This document shows, in pieces, positions 53,313 through 62,376 of a stretch of DNA of 64,000 nt. Within the stretch, counting starts at the first letter, position 1; the number at the start of each line of letters is the position of its first letter. Position numbers and translations under genes: made by a program. The notes under the pieces were generated by a model, which was given only the letters and a program-made list of their open reading frames with translations, searched no databases and had not been told where the DNA came from. This DNA comes from Candidatus Kryptoniota bacterium (GTDB lineage: Bacteria; Bacteroidota; Ignavibacteria; Kryptoniales; Kryptoniaceae), in assembly GCA_938074445.1 (NCBI GenBank), contig CALJEK010000039.1, forward strand, positions 1-64,000, in the 5' to 3' direction.

Positions 53313-56138
53313 TTACGATTTCTTTGTTTCTTCGAGCTTTCTTTTAACTTCAAGAATGTTATACGCCTCTATCACATCACCAACCTTTATATCGTTGTAA
53401 TTCTCGAGAGCGACACCGCACTCAAGTCCAGCTTCAACTTCCTTGACATCATCTTTAAATCTTTTAAGCGAAGCAATTTTACCATCATAAATCACGATTC
53501 CATTTCTTATAAGTCGGGCGTGCGCGTTCCTTAAAATTTTACCTTCGGTTACAAAGCAACCTGCAACTGTCCCAACCTTTGAAATTTTAAAAACTTCTCT
53601 GACCTCCGCTGTACCGAGAAATTCTTCCCTTCTTTCCGGTTCAAGCATCCCCTCAAGAGCTTTTTTAACATCTTCAATCACATTATAGATTATATTGTAA
53701 AGCCGTATTTCAACGTTTTCGTTCTCCGCAAGTTTCTTTGCCCCAGATGTTGGTCTGACATTGAAACCGATTATAATAGCTCCAGACGCTTGAGCAAGCA
53801 AAACATCAGATTCGCTTATAGCACCAACAGCTCTGTGAATAATTCTTACTTTAACTTCACCAGTTGAAAGTTTCATCAATGAGTCGGACAATGCTTCTAC
53901 AGATCCATTAACATCGGCTTTAATTATGATCGGCAACTCTTTAACTTTCCCTTCCTTAATCTGTTCAGACAATTTATTTAGGGATATAGCCCTTAACTGT
54001 CTAAATATCTGCTCTCGCTTCAATTGAGATCTTCTATTTGCAATTTCTCTAGCTCTTTTTTCATCCTCAACCACTACAAACGAATCACCTGCCTCAGGCA
54101 ATTGATCAAATCCTATAACTTGAACGGGAGTTGATGGTTTAGCAACCTCAACCCTATTACCCCTTTCATCGAACATAGCTCTTACTCTTCCAAAAGTAGT
54201 TCCAGCAACGAATGGATCGCCGATTTTTAAAGTTCCAGCCTGCACTAAAACAGTCCCAACGGGACCACGTCCTTTATCAAGTTTTGATTCAATCACCACA
54301 CCCCGAGCTTTCTTCCTCGGGTTTGCTTTAAGTTCCATAATCTCTGCCTCTAACAAAATCTTTTCAAGAAGCAGATCTACATTCGTCCCATGTTTCGCAG
54401 AAATCTCAACGCATTGATACTTACCACCCCAATCCTCAACTAAAATTCCCCTTTCAGCAAGTTGTTGCCTTATCTTATCTGGGTTCGCCCCCGGTTTATC
54501 GATTTTATTTATCGCAACAATTATAGGAACATTCGCTGCGAGAGCATGGTTTATCGCTTCAACGGTTTGAGGCATCACAGCGTCATCCGCTGCAACTACG
54601 AGAACAACAATATCCGTAACTTGAGCACCACGAGCACGCATTGCAGTAAATGCTTCGTGTCCCGGGGTGTCAATAAATGTAATTTGTTTACCGTTCGGAA
54701 GTGTCACCTGATATGCACCTATATGCTGTGTTATACCACCAGCTTCACCAGCAACTATATTGCTCTGCCTTATGTAATCAAGAAGCGTCGTTTTACCATG
54801 ATCAACATGCCCCATAATCGTCACAACAGGTGGTCTTGGCTCAAGGTCTTCAGGACGATCCTGTTCTTCTTCAACTATATCCTCGAGATATTCTTCCGCT
54901 CTTTCAACCTCAAAACCATAATCGCTCGCTATTAAAGTTATTGTGTCAAAATCAAGTCGCTGGTTTATCGAAACAACAAGTCCAAGATTAAGACATTTCT
55001 TAATGATTTCACTTGCTGAAACCCCGATAATATTTGCAAGTTCATTAACCGTTATAAATTCAGCAACTTTTATCTTTCTCTTTTCCCTTTCAATTTGCTC
55101 TGCTTTTCTCTCTTCTTTTTCCTGTCTTTCTTTCTTCTTTCTCTTCCTGATTATCTCCCTTATATCTGGACCTGAATCTTCAACTTCGGCAAGAGTCCGA
55201 TCAATCATACGCAAAACTTCTGCCTCATCAATTTCAATTCTACTCTTTTTCTTCTTTATTGGCTTTTTTATCTCGATATCTCCAACTTCAGCAAATTTTT
55301 TCTTCTTTTCCCATTTTTCCTTGATTTTTTTCTTCCGTGTCCCTTCTTTTGCCGTCTCCACATCAGGGGCATGAATAGTGCTAACAACTGCTGTCTCCTC
55401 TTTACTTGGCTTTTGTTTCTCCTTTTCAGGTTTCCCATGCTTTCTTCCACCTCTTACTCTTTCTCTCTCCGTCTCACCCCTTCTTTTCTTATCCTCTTTA
55501 AACTCCCTCTTCTCTTCCACCTTAATATAAACCAGTCCCCCTTCTGCGGGTTTCTCAACTTCGGCTGGCTTTGACACCTTTTCCTCAGTTACTGCAGTAA
55601 TTTCTCCCTCCTCAGCTGTTTTACTTTCCACTTTAATATCTTCAACAGTTTCGGGTTGTTCCTGAACAAATTCTTCAATTTTCTCGACTTTATCCTCTAA
55701 CTTACCTACTTCTTCAACTTCACCTACACCAACTTCTTCGATTTTTTCCTCCATCGTCACGGGCACTGATTCATGCTCCTGCAATTCCTCAACCGGCTGA
55801 ACAAGCTCAGGTTTTGTTTCCTCCGCCTCGGTCTCAATAACCTGCGCTGGCTCACTCTCTTTCTGCTCAATTGGCGACTTTACTTCAGCTCCCTCAACAA
55901 CTGGACGTGATTCAACCGCTGTTGGTTTAGGTTCTTTTTCTATCCTTTCTCTCTTTTTCTTTTGTCTTTCCGCTTGCTCTCGTTCGTGCTTATAATGCTT
56001 GTTTATTACTTCAAGCATTTTATCATCAACAAGGGACATATACCCTGTCACAACAAATCCCTGCTTTTGCAGAAAGCCAATAAGTTCATTGGAGGATATA
56101 TTGAGTTCTTTAGCTATTTGATATATTCTGCGAGGCAT
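53313..56138 (-). CDS. infB: translation initiation factor IF-2
   Basis: [53 protein letters not shown]; two IF2_N domains. Confidence 0.98.
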   Translation of the reverse strand: MPRRIYQIAKELNISSNELIGFLQKQGFVVTGYMSLVDDKMLEVINKHYKHEREQAERQKKKRERIEKEPKPTAVESRPVVEGAEVKSPIEQKESEPAQVIETEAEETKPELVQPVEELQEHESVPVTMEEKIEEVGVGEVEEVGKLEDKVEKIEEFVQEQPETVEDIKVESKTAEEGEITAVTEEKVSKPAEVEKPAEGGLVYIKVEEKREFKEDKKRRGETERERVRGGRKHGKPEKEKQKPSKEETAVVSTIHAPDVETAKEGTRKKKIKEKWEKKKKFAEVGDIEIKKPIKKKKSRIEIDEAEVLRMIDRTLAEVEDSGPDIREIIRKRKKKERQEKEERKAEQIEREKRKIKVAEFITVNELANIIGVSASEIIKKCLNLGLVVSINQRLDFDTITLIASDYGFEVERAEEYLEDIVEEEQDRPEDLEPRPPVVTIMGHVDHGKTTLLDYIRQSNIVAGEAGGITQHIGAYQVTLPNGKQITFIDTPGHEAFTAMRARGAQVTDIVVLVVAADDAVMPQTVEAINHALAANVPIIVAINKIDKPGANPDKIRQQLAERGILVEDWGGKYQCVEISAKHGTNVDLLLEKILLEAEIMELKANPRKKARGVVIESKLDKGRGPVGTVLVQAGTLKIGDPFVAGTTFGRVRAMFDERGNRVEVAKPSTPVQVIGFDQLPEAGDSFVVVEDEKRAREIANRRSQLKREQIFRQLRAISLNKLSEQIKEGKVKELPIIIKADVNGSVEALSDSLMKLSTGEVKVRIIHRAVGAISESDVLLAQASGAIIIGFNVRPTSGAKKLAENENVEIRLYNIIYNVIEDVKKALEGMLEPERREEFLGTAEVREVFKISKVGTVAGCFVTEGKILRNAHARLIRNGIVIYDGKIASLKRFKDDVKEVEAGLECGVALENYNDIKVGDVIEAYNILEVKRKLEETKKS

Positions 56139-56159
56139 ACTTTTTTGTGTTTGTTTAAA

Positions 56160-57443
56160 TTATCTTGAGGCTTTTCTTATTATGTTTCTCAATTTTTTGA
56201 TTTTCTTGTCATCAATCCCTTGCAATCCTGAAAGAATCGATTTTATATTTTCATCTGAAAGAGCGAGATAATCTCTATTCGTTTCAATTCCTGCGTCCTT
56301 GAGACGCTGATAAACTTCTTCACCGATTTGATCCTTTAGATCAAACAAACGAATGATTTTCTGAACGTCCTTTTTCTCTCCTTCAGTTGAGAGTATCTCA
56401 ATATCATACTTTGTTAGTTCAGAAGCAAGTCGAACATTTATACCGTCATCTCCTATAGCAGATGCAACCTCTTCCGGAGGAACATAAACTATTGCTTTTC
56501 TTTCTTTCTGGTCTATTTCAATCCCTTTCGGCTTTGCCGGCTGTAAAGCCCTTGCTACGAAAATTACTGGGTCATCGCTGTAAGCGATAACATCTATATT
56601 CTCATTGTTAAGTTCCTTTACTATCGAATGAATCCTCACCCCCTTCATACCAACACATGCGCCAACTGGATCAACCCTTTCATCAGTAGAAGCTACCGCA
56701 ATCTTTGACTTTTTACCAGCTTCTCGCGCCACTCCTTTTATTATAACTACGCCATCGTAAACTTCTGGTATTTCGAGCTCAAACAACTTAACAAGAAATT
56801 GAGGATCAGCCCTCGAAACTATAATTCTCGGACCCCCACCTTTTCGCTCATCTCTTGGGCTCGGTGGTTTGACTTCCTTCACTAAAACTCTTAAACTTTC
56901 ATTCTTCCTATATCTTTCATTCGGAATCATTTCACTACGAGGTAAAATCATCTCATTTTTATTGTGCATCAAAAGAACCAAATCTGGTTTGTTGTCCTTC
57001 CCCATGTAAACCTGATAAACTTCACCTATCAAAATCTCGCCTATATACGATTCATATTCCCTCATAATCGAATCGCGCTCATATTCGCTCAACTTTTGTA
57101 TGAACAACTGCTTTGCTTGTGATATCAAGCGCAACCCGAAATCCCTCAGCTCAACTTTTTCAACATACTTCTCACCAAGCTCAAGCGTTGCGTCCACCTT
57201 ACGTGCTTCCTCAAGCGCAATTTCTCTCATTGGATTTTTAACCGTCTCAACTATATCTTTCAAAAGGTAAATCTCGATATCTCCCCTCTCCAAATTTACG
57301 ATTATATCAAACTCCGAATCCTCACCATATTTTTTCTTGATAAGCGTCTCAAACACATCTTCGAGAATAAACGCAATCTTATCTTTTTCAATTTTTTTCT
57401 CCTTTGCAAGTTGCGTGAATGCTTCGACTATTTCACGATTCAT
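56160..57443 (-). CDS. nusA: transcription termination/antitermination factor NusA
   Basis: [46 protein letters not shown]...[28 protein letters not shown]. Confidence 0.97.
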   Translation of the reverse strand: [427 protein letters not shown]

Positions 57444-57462
57444 ATATTACCCAGATTTAATT

Positions 57463-57930
57463 TTACCAAACAACCTCAGTTTTGGCTTCAAGAATTTGCT
57501 CGTACCTTAAAACAATAAGTTCATCGTCAACCTCTAATTCGATTGTTTCTTCCCCAGCCGAAACAAGTCTACCTAAAACCTCTCGCTCCCGTTTCAATAT
57601 ATCATCAATATACCTTACCCGAAGAAATCTCCCAACATTTGTGAAATATTGTCTTTTAACTTTAAATGGGTTTCCAACCCCGGGCGATGAAACCTCAAGT
57701 CTATAGCTCCCGGGTATAGGGTCTTGAAAATCAAGAGCGTCGGAAATTCGCCTGCTTATCTCCTCGCACTTCTTTACCGTTATCCCATCATCAGTATCAA
57801 CTAAAATCTCCACAATCAATCTTCTCCCTACTCCCTTTAAGTTGATGTCTACCAAGTAAGCGCCTGAATCTTCTATGATTGGCAATATTATTTCTTTAAG
57901 TTTGCTTTTAACCTCCTCAATGTCCATCAT
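57463..57930 (-). CDS. rimP: ribosome maturation factor RimP
   Basis: LKEIILPIIEDSGAYLVDINLKGVGRRLIVEILVDTDDGITVKKCEEISRRISDALD...LEVSSPGVGNPFK. Confidence 0.94.
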   Translation of the reverse strand: MMDIEEVKSKLKEIILPIIEDSGAYLVDINLKGVGRRLIVEILVDTDDGITVKKCEEISRRISDALDFQDPIPGSYRLEVSSPGVGNPFKVKRQYFTNVGRFLRVRYIDDILKREREVLGRLVSAGEETIELEVDDELIVLRYEQILEAKTEVVW

Positions 57931-57934
57931 AATC

Positions 57935-57964
57935 AAAAAAAATAGTGGGTTTTAAGCCCACTAT
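57935..57964 (-). promoter_or_regulatory. terminator-like hairpin with T8 tract in rimP-nusA leader (putative attenuator)
   Basis: Minus strand ATAGTGGG-CTTAAAA-CCCACTAT-TTTTTTTT directly before the rimP start; no minus-strand gene immediately upstream. Confidence 0.65.
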
Positions 57965-58135
57965 GAGGGTTAAGTTTTTTGAAAATATAAAAAAAACCGC
58001 CACAAATTCCAAATTAATAGTCAATTCACGCTTGATGAGCCAAATTTATCGTTGCTTTATTCAAGGCGAAAACTTAAAATTGAAACATACAGTTTTCAAA
58101 CTTCGTCCGTAAAAATAAAAATGTTTGAGGCAAAG

Positions 58136-61100
58136 ATGAAAAAGTTAGCAACTTTAACATTTATCGCGTTAATATTCTTCACATCTTGGGCTTTACCATC
58201 ACAACAGGATAACTATTGGCAACAACATGCCCATTATAAGATCAAGGCTAAACTCGACCCAGATAAAAACATAATCACAGGCTCGGAAACCTTGATCTAT
58301 ACAAACAACTCACCAGACGATCTCGATAGGGTTTACTTTAGACTGTATTGGAATATCTTCAAGCAAAATAGCCACGGTTGGAGGTATGCGGAAAAGAGAA
58401 AAATGTACACCAGACTCAAAAAAGATTATAAAGGTGTCCAATTAAAAAAGTTTTCAATTATTTCACAAGGTAACGAGATACCTCTTGACTACAAAATTGA
58501 TGACACGATTCTTGAAGCAAATCTGCCCACGATTTTAAAGTCAGGAGAAAGTATAATCTTTAAAATTGAATGGGAAGCAGAAATACCACCAGGACCAGGA
58601 ATGAGAACTGGGGTTAGCAACCGCTGTTTTGATATTGCTCAATGGTATCCACAAATTTCAGTTTATGACAAATACGGATGGCACAAAGACCAGTACATAG
58701 GCACAGGGGAATTCCACAATGACTTCGGAGATTTTGAAGTTGAACTCGAAATCCCAAAAAGTTTTATAGTTGCATACAGCGGTGAACTTTTAAACCCAAC
58801 TGAAGTCTTACCAGATTCGGTCGTTCAAAAACTTGAAGAAGCAAAAAATAATCCAGGGAAAATTTACCGCATTGCCGATTTCTCTAATAGAAAAATAACC
58901 GATGAAGACAAAACAAATTATACGACTTGGAAATTCATCGCAAGAAATGTTCGAGATTTCGCTTTCAGCGCGTATGAAAAATACATTTGGGATGCTGTGT
59001 TCTGGAAAAACGAAGAACATCCATATGGCGGTGTGATGATCCATGCCCTGTATTTTAAAGATAACCAAATACATTGGAAAGATGAAGCTGTTAAATTTGG
59101 CTTGCACGCAATTAAATTCTTCAGCGAAAACTTTGGTCTATATGTTTATCCAAACGCATTCATTATGTCAAGCTACGCCGTCGGTGGCGGGATGGAATAC
59201 CCAGGGATCGTTTTCATTGGCTACGATATCACAAACTCACCTTATAGAGGGCTATTTGGAGTGATAGTTCATGAACTTGGTCATCAGTGGTATCCAATGA
59301 TGATAAGCAACAATGAAACCGAATTTGCATTTATGGATGAAGGGTTTAACACATTTATAACTACACTTGCGTTTGAAGCATACTATGGAAGAAAAAATAA
59401 TCTCCTCGATACAACTAAATGGTTTATTCGCTCTGCTGGAGTTTCAACCGATGAAAGAGAGAATAATCAACGTCAATACCTTTTACTTGCCGTTACAGGT
59501 TATGAAGAACCAATATCTACACACGCGGATCACTGGCTTGAAAATTACCCAGCTACAACTGCATTCTACCCGAAGACAGCAACCGTTATGTTTATGCTCC
59601 AATATGTGCTTGGTGATTCAATCTTTTCAAAATTGATGAAAGAATATTATAACCGCTGGAAATTTAAACATCCCTACCCAGAAGACTTCTATAACCTCGC
59701 AATGGAAATAAGCGGAAACAAAGATTTAAGATGGTTCTTTGATCAATGGTTCCATAGAACTTATACCTGCGATTACGGGATAAAATCAATGAGATCGAAA
59801 AAGCTTCAAAAAGATGGAAAAGAAATCTACGAAACCACAATAAAAATTATCAGAAAAAGCAGAGCTGTTATGCCAATTGATATCGCAATAAAAATGAAAA
59901 ATGGGGAAACTACATCTGTAAATCTTCCCGTTGACATCTGGCTAAACGATGAATGGGAAAACGAAGTCAAAATTGAGTTGCCTTCAAAGCCCGTTTCAGC
60001 TGAGATTAACCCTGATTTAAGAATTGCAGATATAAATCGTCTAAATAATACATATCCATTCCCAAAAGTTAAAATTTCAATTGACAACACCCTTTCTTTA
60101 TCTCAGTTTATCGCCCCAATTGATGCATATTGGGTGAGATTAAGACCATCTATCTGGTATAACATTCCTGATGGCTTTAAACTTGGTTTAAAGTTTAACG
60201 GCTCTTACCTCAATGATGTCGTCTCTAACAAATTGTGGATTCTTTATGGCGTAAGAACAAAGGATTTCGATTTCTATTTGAATGATAACCGAAGAATTTC
60301 CTTTGAAATAAGCAAAAACATGTTTACAGAGTTTGAGATTTTTAAAACTGAAGGAAGATATGGTGGCAGCTTCGGAGTCAAAAAGCAACTTTCAAAAACT
60401 TTGACGATCCCACCTTTTCACAATTTGACGTTTAAGATCCAACTTCTGAAGTCGATTAACAATAATTATGTGGATACAATTTATAAATGGGACGATGGAA
60501 GGTTAACGAGATTAATCTTGGGGTATACATACTTTAATTACAGTAAAATTTTGCAAACGAAATTTTCACTTGTATTTGAGTCATCAACGATGTTGTCCAA
60601 CTTTAACTATGCGAAGGTTTATTCGGAAATTGCTCAAAAAATTCAACTTGGTTACGGACACACTATTGCGCTTAGATTATTTGGAGGATATGGCAATGGA
60701 CTCATACCAAATCAAACAAAGTTCTTCATTGCAACCTCATCACCCGTAGAACAGTTATATGTTCCAATCTACAGAAGTAAAATTTTTTCAACAAATTTCA
60801 GGCGACATATTGAACCATTTGGAGGTGCCGGATTGCGTGGGTATTTGGATCAAAATGTTTCTGATGATAGGGTTTATTCAGCAAATCTTGAAATAAACTT
60901 CCCCTCACTATTGCCATTTGTAAGGGCTCTACCAATTGTTGGGGGTATTTTTAAAACAGCAATATTTTTCGATGCGGGTAAAATTTGGGGGCAAAATCAA
61001 AGGACAAGCATTAAAGATATAAAATACGACTTAGGTTTCGGCATAAGAACAGATTTGATCAAACAAATGTCATCTATGACGAATATCTTTTCAGAGATTG

Positions 61101-61207
61101 GCTTAAGCACGCTAAGAATAGACTTCCCAATCTATGTAAGCCACCCTTTAAACGGGGAGAAAAGAACAAAGTTTAGATGGGTAATTGGGTTTGATATGGG
61201 ATTTTAA
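58136..61207 (+). CDS. M1-family metallopeptidase fused to C-terminal Omp85-like outer-membrane barrel
   Basis: Signal peptide MKKLATLTFIALIFFTSWA; VGGGMEYPGIVF; VHELGHQWYPMMISNNETEFAFMDEGF (HExxH-X18-E); C-terminal GGAGLRGYLDQ, FFDAGKIW, terminal Phe. Confidence 0.82.
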   Translation: MKKLATLTFIALIFFTSWALPSQQDNYWQQHAHYKIKAKLDPDKNIITGSETLIYTNNSPDDLDRVYFRLYWNIFKQNSHGWRYAEKRKMYTRLKKDYKGVQLKKFSIISQGNEIPLDYKIDDTILEANLPTILKSGESIIFKIEWEAEIPPGPGMRTGVSNRCFDIAQWYPQISVYDKYGWHKDQYIGTGEFHNDFGDFEVELEIPKSFIVAYSGELLNPTEVLPDSVVQKLEEAKNNPGKIYRIADFSNRKITDEDKTNYTTWKFIARNVRDFAFSAYEKYIWDAVFWKNEEHPYGGVMIHALYFKDNQIHWKDEAVKFGLHAIKFFSENFGLYVYPNAFIMSSYAVGGGMEYPGIVFIGYDITNSPYRGLFGVIVHELGHQWYPMMISNNETEFAFMDEGFNTFITTLAFEAYYGRKNNLLDTTKWFIRSAGVSTDERENNQRQYLLLAVTGYEEPISTHADHWLENYPATTAFYPKTATVMFMLQYVLGDSIFSKLMKEYYNRWKFKHPYPEDFYNLAMEISGNKDLRWFFDQWFHRTYTCDYGIKSMRSKKLQKDGKEIYETTIKIIRKSRAVMPIDIAIKMKNGETTSVNLPVDIWLNDEWENEVKIELPSKPVSAEINPDLRIADINRLNNTYPFPKVKISIDNTLSLSQFIAPIDAYWVRLRPSIWYNIPDGFKLGLKFNGSYLNDVVSNKLWILYGVRTKDFDFYLNDNRRISFEISKNMFTEFEIFKTEGRYGGSFGVKKQLSKTLTIPPFHNLTFKIQLLKSINNNYVDTIYKWDDGRLTRLILGYTYFNYSKILQTKFSLVFESSTMLSNFNYAKVYSEIAQKIQLGYGHTIALRLFGGYGNGLIPNQTKFFIATSSPVEQLYVPIYRSKIFSTNFRRHIEPFGGAGLRGYLDQNVSDDRVYSANLEINFPSLLPFVRALPIVGGIFKTAIFFDAGKIWGQNQRTSIKDIKYDLGFGIRTDLIKQMSSMTNIFSEIGLSTLRIDFPIYVSHPLNGEKRTKFRWVIGFDMGF

Positions 61208-61218
61208 AAATAATTGAA

Positions 61219-61241
61219 ACCCGCCCTTGTTTAGGGCGGGT
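61219..61241. terminator. hairpin between convergent genes (probable terminator)
   Basis: ACCCGCCCT-TGTTT-AGGGCGGGT. Confidence 0.7.
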
Positions 61242-61249
61242 GCAGTTTA

Positions 61250-62365
61250 TTAAGCCGTCATTGGCTTAGCTTTTATAACTTTGCTCAGCATATAGCCAAC
61301 GGTAATCAAACCAGCAATGAAGACAATTCCAAAAACAATAAGCACTGAAATCTGGGGTTGAACTTCGAATTGCTCGGGTTTGAAATAATCCTTTAAATAA
61401 GCATCCCTTAAAATATCTCTCATCACAGACATACCAGCGATCGTCAAGAAAAGCAAGGCGATACCAGATATTGAGAGCGGTTTTGGATTTTGAGCGTTGA
61501 AAGAAAGCAAAATAAGGATTAAACTAACGAGAGAAAGCAAAATAGAAACACCAAAAACAGCGGTCGCCAAACCATTTTCTCCCATAAAAATCATCATTAA
61601 ATTTTTCTTGAGAGAAAGCAAAAACCATATTCCAACCGCATATTGAACAACAGTGCCAACCACAAACCAAAGCCCACCATATTTGATAGCCCATCTTCCA
61701 AAGTTTTCATCACTTTTCAATTTAACAAGACCATAAATTAACACAAGTAAACCTGCAACCGAGACTGCAGCCACGAGAAAGTGCAAATATCTTGGGATTA
61801 CAGTTGGATCATCGAGATTAAAATTAGTCCCATGAGGATTGGCGAAATACTTCTGTGCCCATTTTTCTGGGGTCAACATTAAAACGAGAGTATTCGTATA
61901 AATGAGCCCGATCAACGCAAACAAAACAGCGCTCCCAAGCACAATCCACGCCCTCACCCCTTGAAGTTTTTCAAAATTAAATTGATAAATGTAATACCCG
62001 TAATAACCAATGAGCAAAAGCAAAATCACACTCAACCATGGCCACGCAAGAGTGATAGACGCCGAGTAAAAGTATTGCCCGTAGAGAACTTGAACAAACA
62101 ATAATGGTGCAATTCCAAGTGTTATAGTAAATGCCGTAGCGATTGGAAGCATTTTTGAAAAAGAACGAGCAAGGTTAAGATGAAATTGGCTGTTTTTCTT
62201 TCTACCGATCAAATCAGTTATGCCAGTGATTATACCACCACCAAGTGCAAAATTCATTGCAATGATATGCAGTATGAATGTAAGAACAAGTAAAAATTTT
62301 AAGAGCCAGTATGGCGCTGGCAATGGAATTGGGTCAGGATCTGGAATGATAATTTGTTGTGCCAT
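61250..62365 (-). CDS. CydA-like polytopic membrane protein (small paralog)
   Basis: LHIIAMNFALGGGI...PTVIPRYLHFLVAAVSVAGLLVLIYG...KYGGLWFVVGTVVQYAVGIWF; homologous by eye to the adjacent 521 aa protein. Confidence 0.6.
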   Translation of the reverse strand: MAQQIIIPDPDPIPLPAPYWLLKFLLVLTFILHIIAMNFALGGGIITGITDLIGRKKNSQFHLNLARSFSKMLPIATAFTITLGIAPLLFVQVLYGQYFYSASITLAWPWLSVILLLLIGYYGYYIYQFNFEKLQGVRAWIVLGSAVLFALIGLIYTNTLVLMLTPEKWAQKYFANPHGTNFNLDDPTVIPRYLHFLVAAVSVAGLLVLIYGLVKLKSDENFGRWAIKYGGLWFVVGTVVQYAVGIWFLLSLKKNLMMIFMGENGLATAVFGVSILLSLVSLILILLSFNAQNPKPLSISGIALLFLTIAGMSVMRDILRDAYLKDYFKPEQFEVQPQISVLIVFGIVFIAGLITVGYMLSKVIKAKPMTA

Positions 62366-62376
62366 TTTTAAACCTA

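Noticed and set aside
54462-55374. Plus-strand ORFs of 157 and 143 aa
   Set aside because: Antisense to infB; low-complexity Ser/Phe/Leu strings mirroring IF-2's charged N-terminus.
53313-56138. Repetitive Glu/Lys/Val-rich N-terminus of infB as a repeat element
   Set aside because: Low-complexity linkers between IF2_N domains are typical of IF-2; no DNA-level tandem repeat was apparent.
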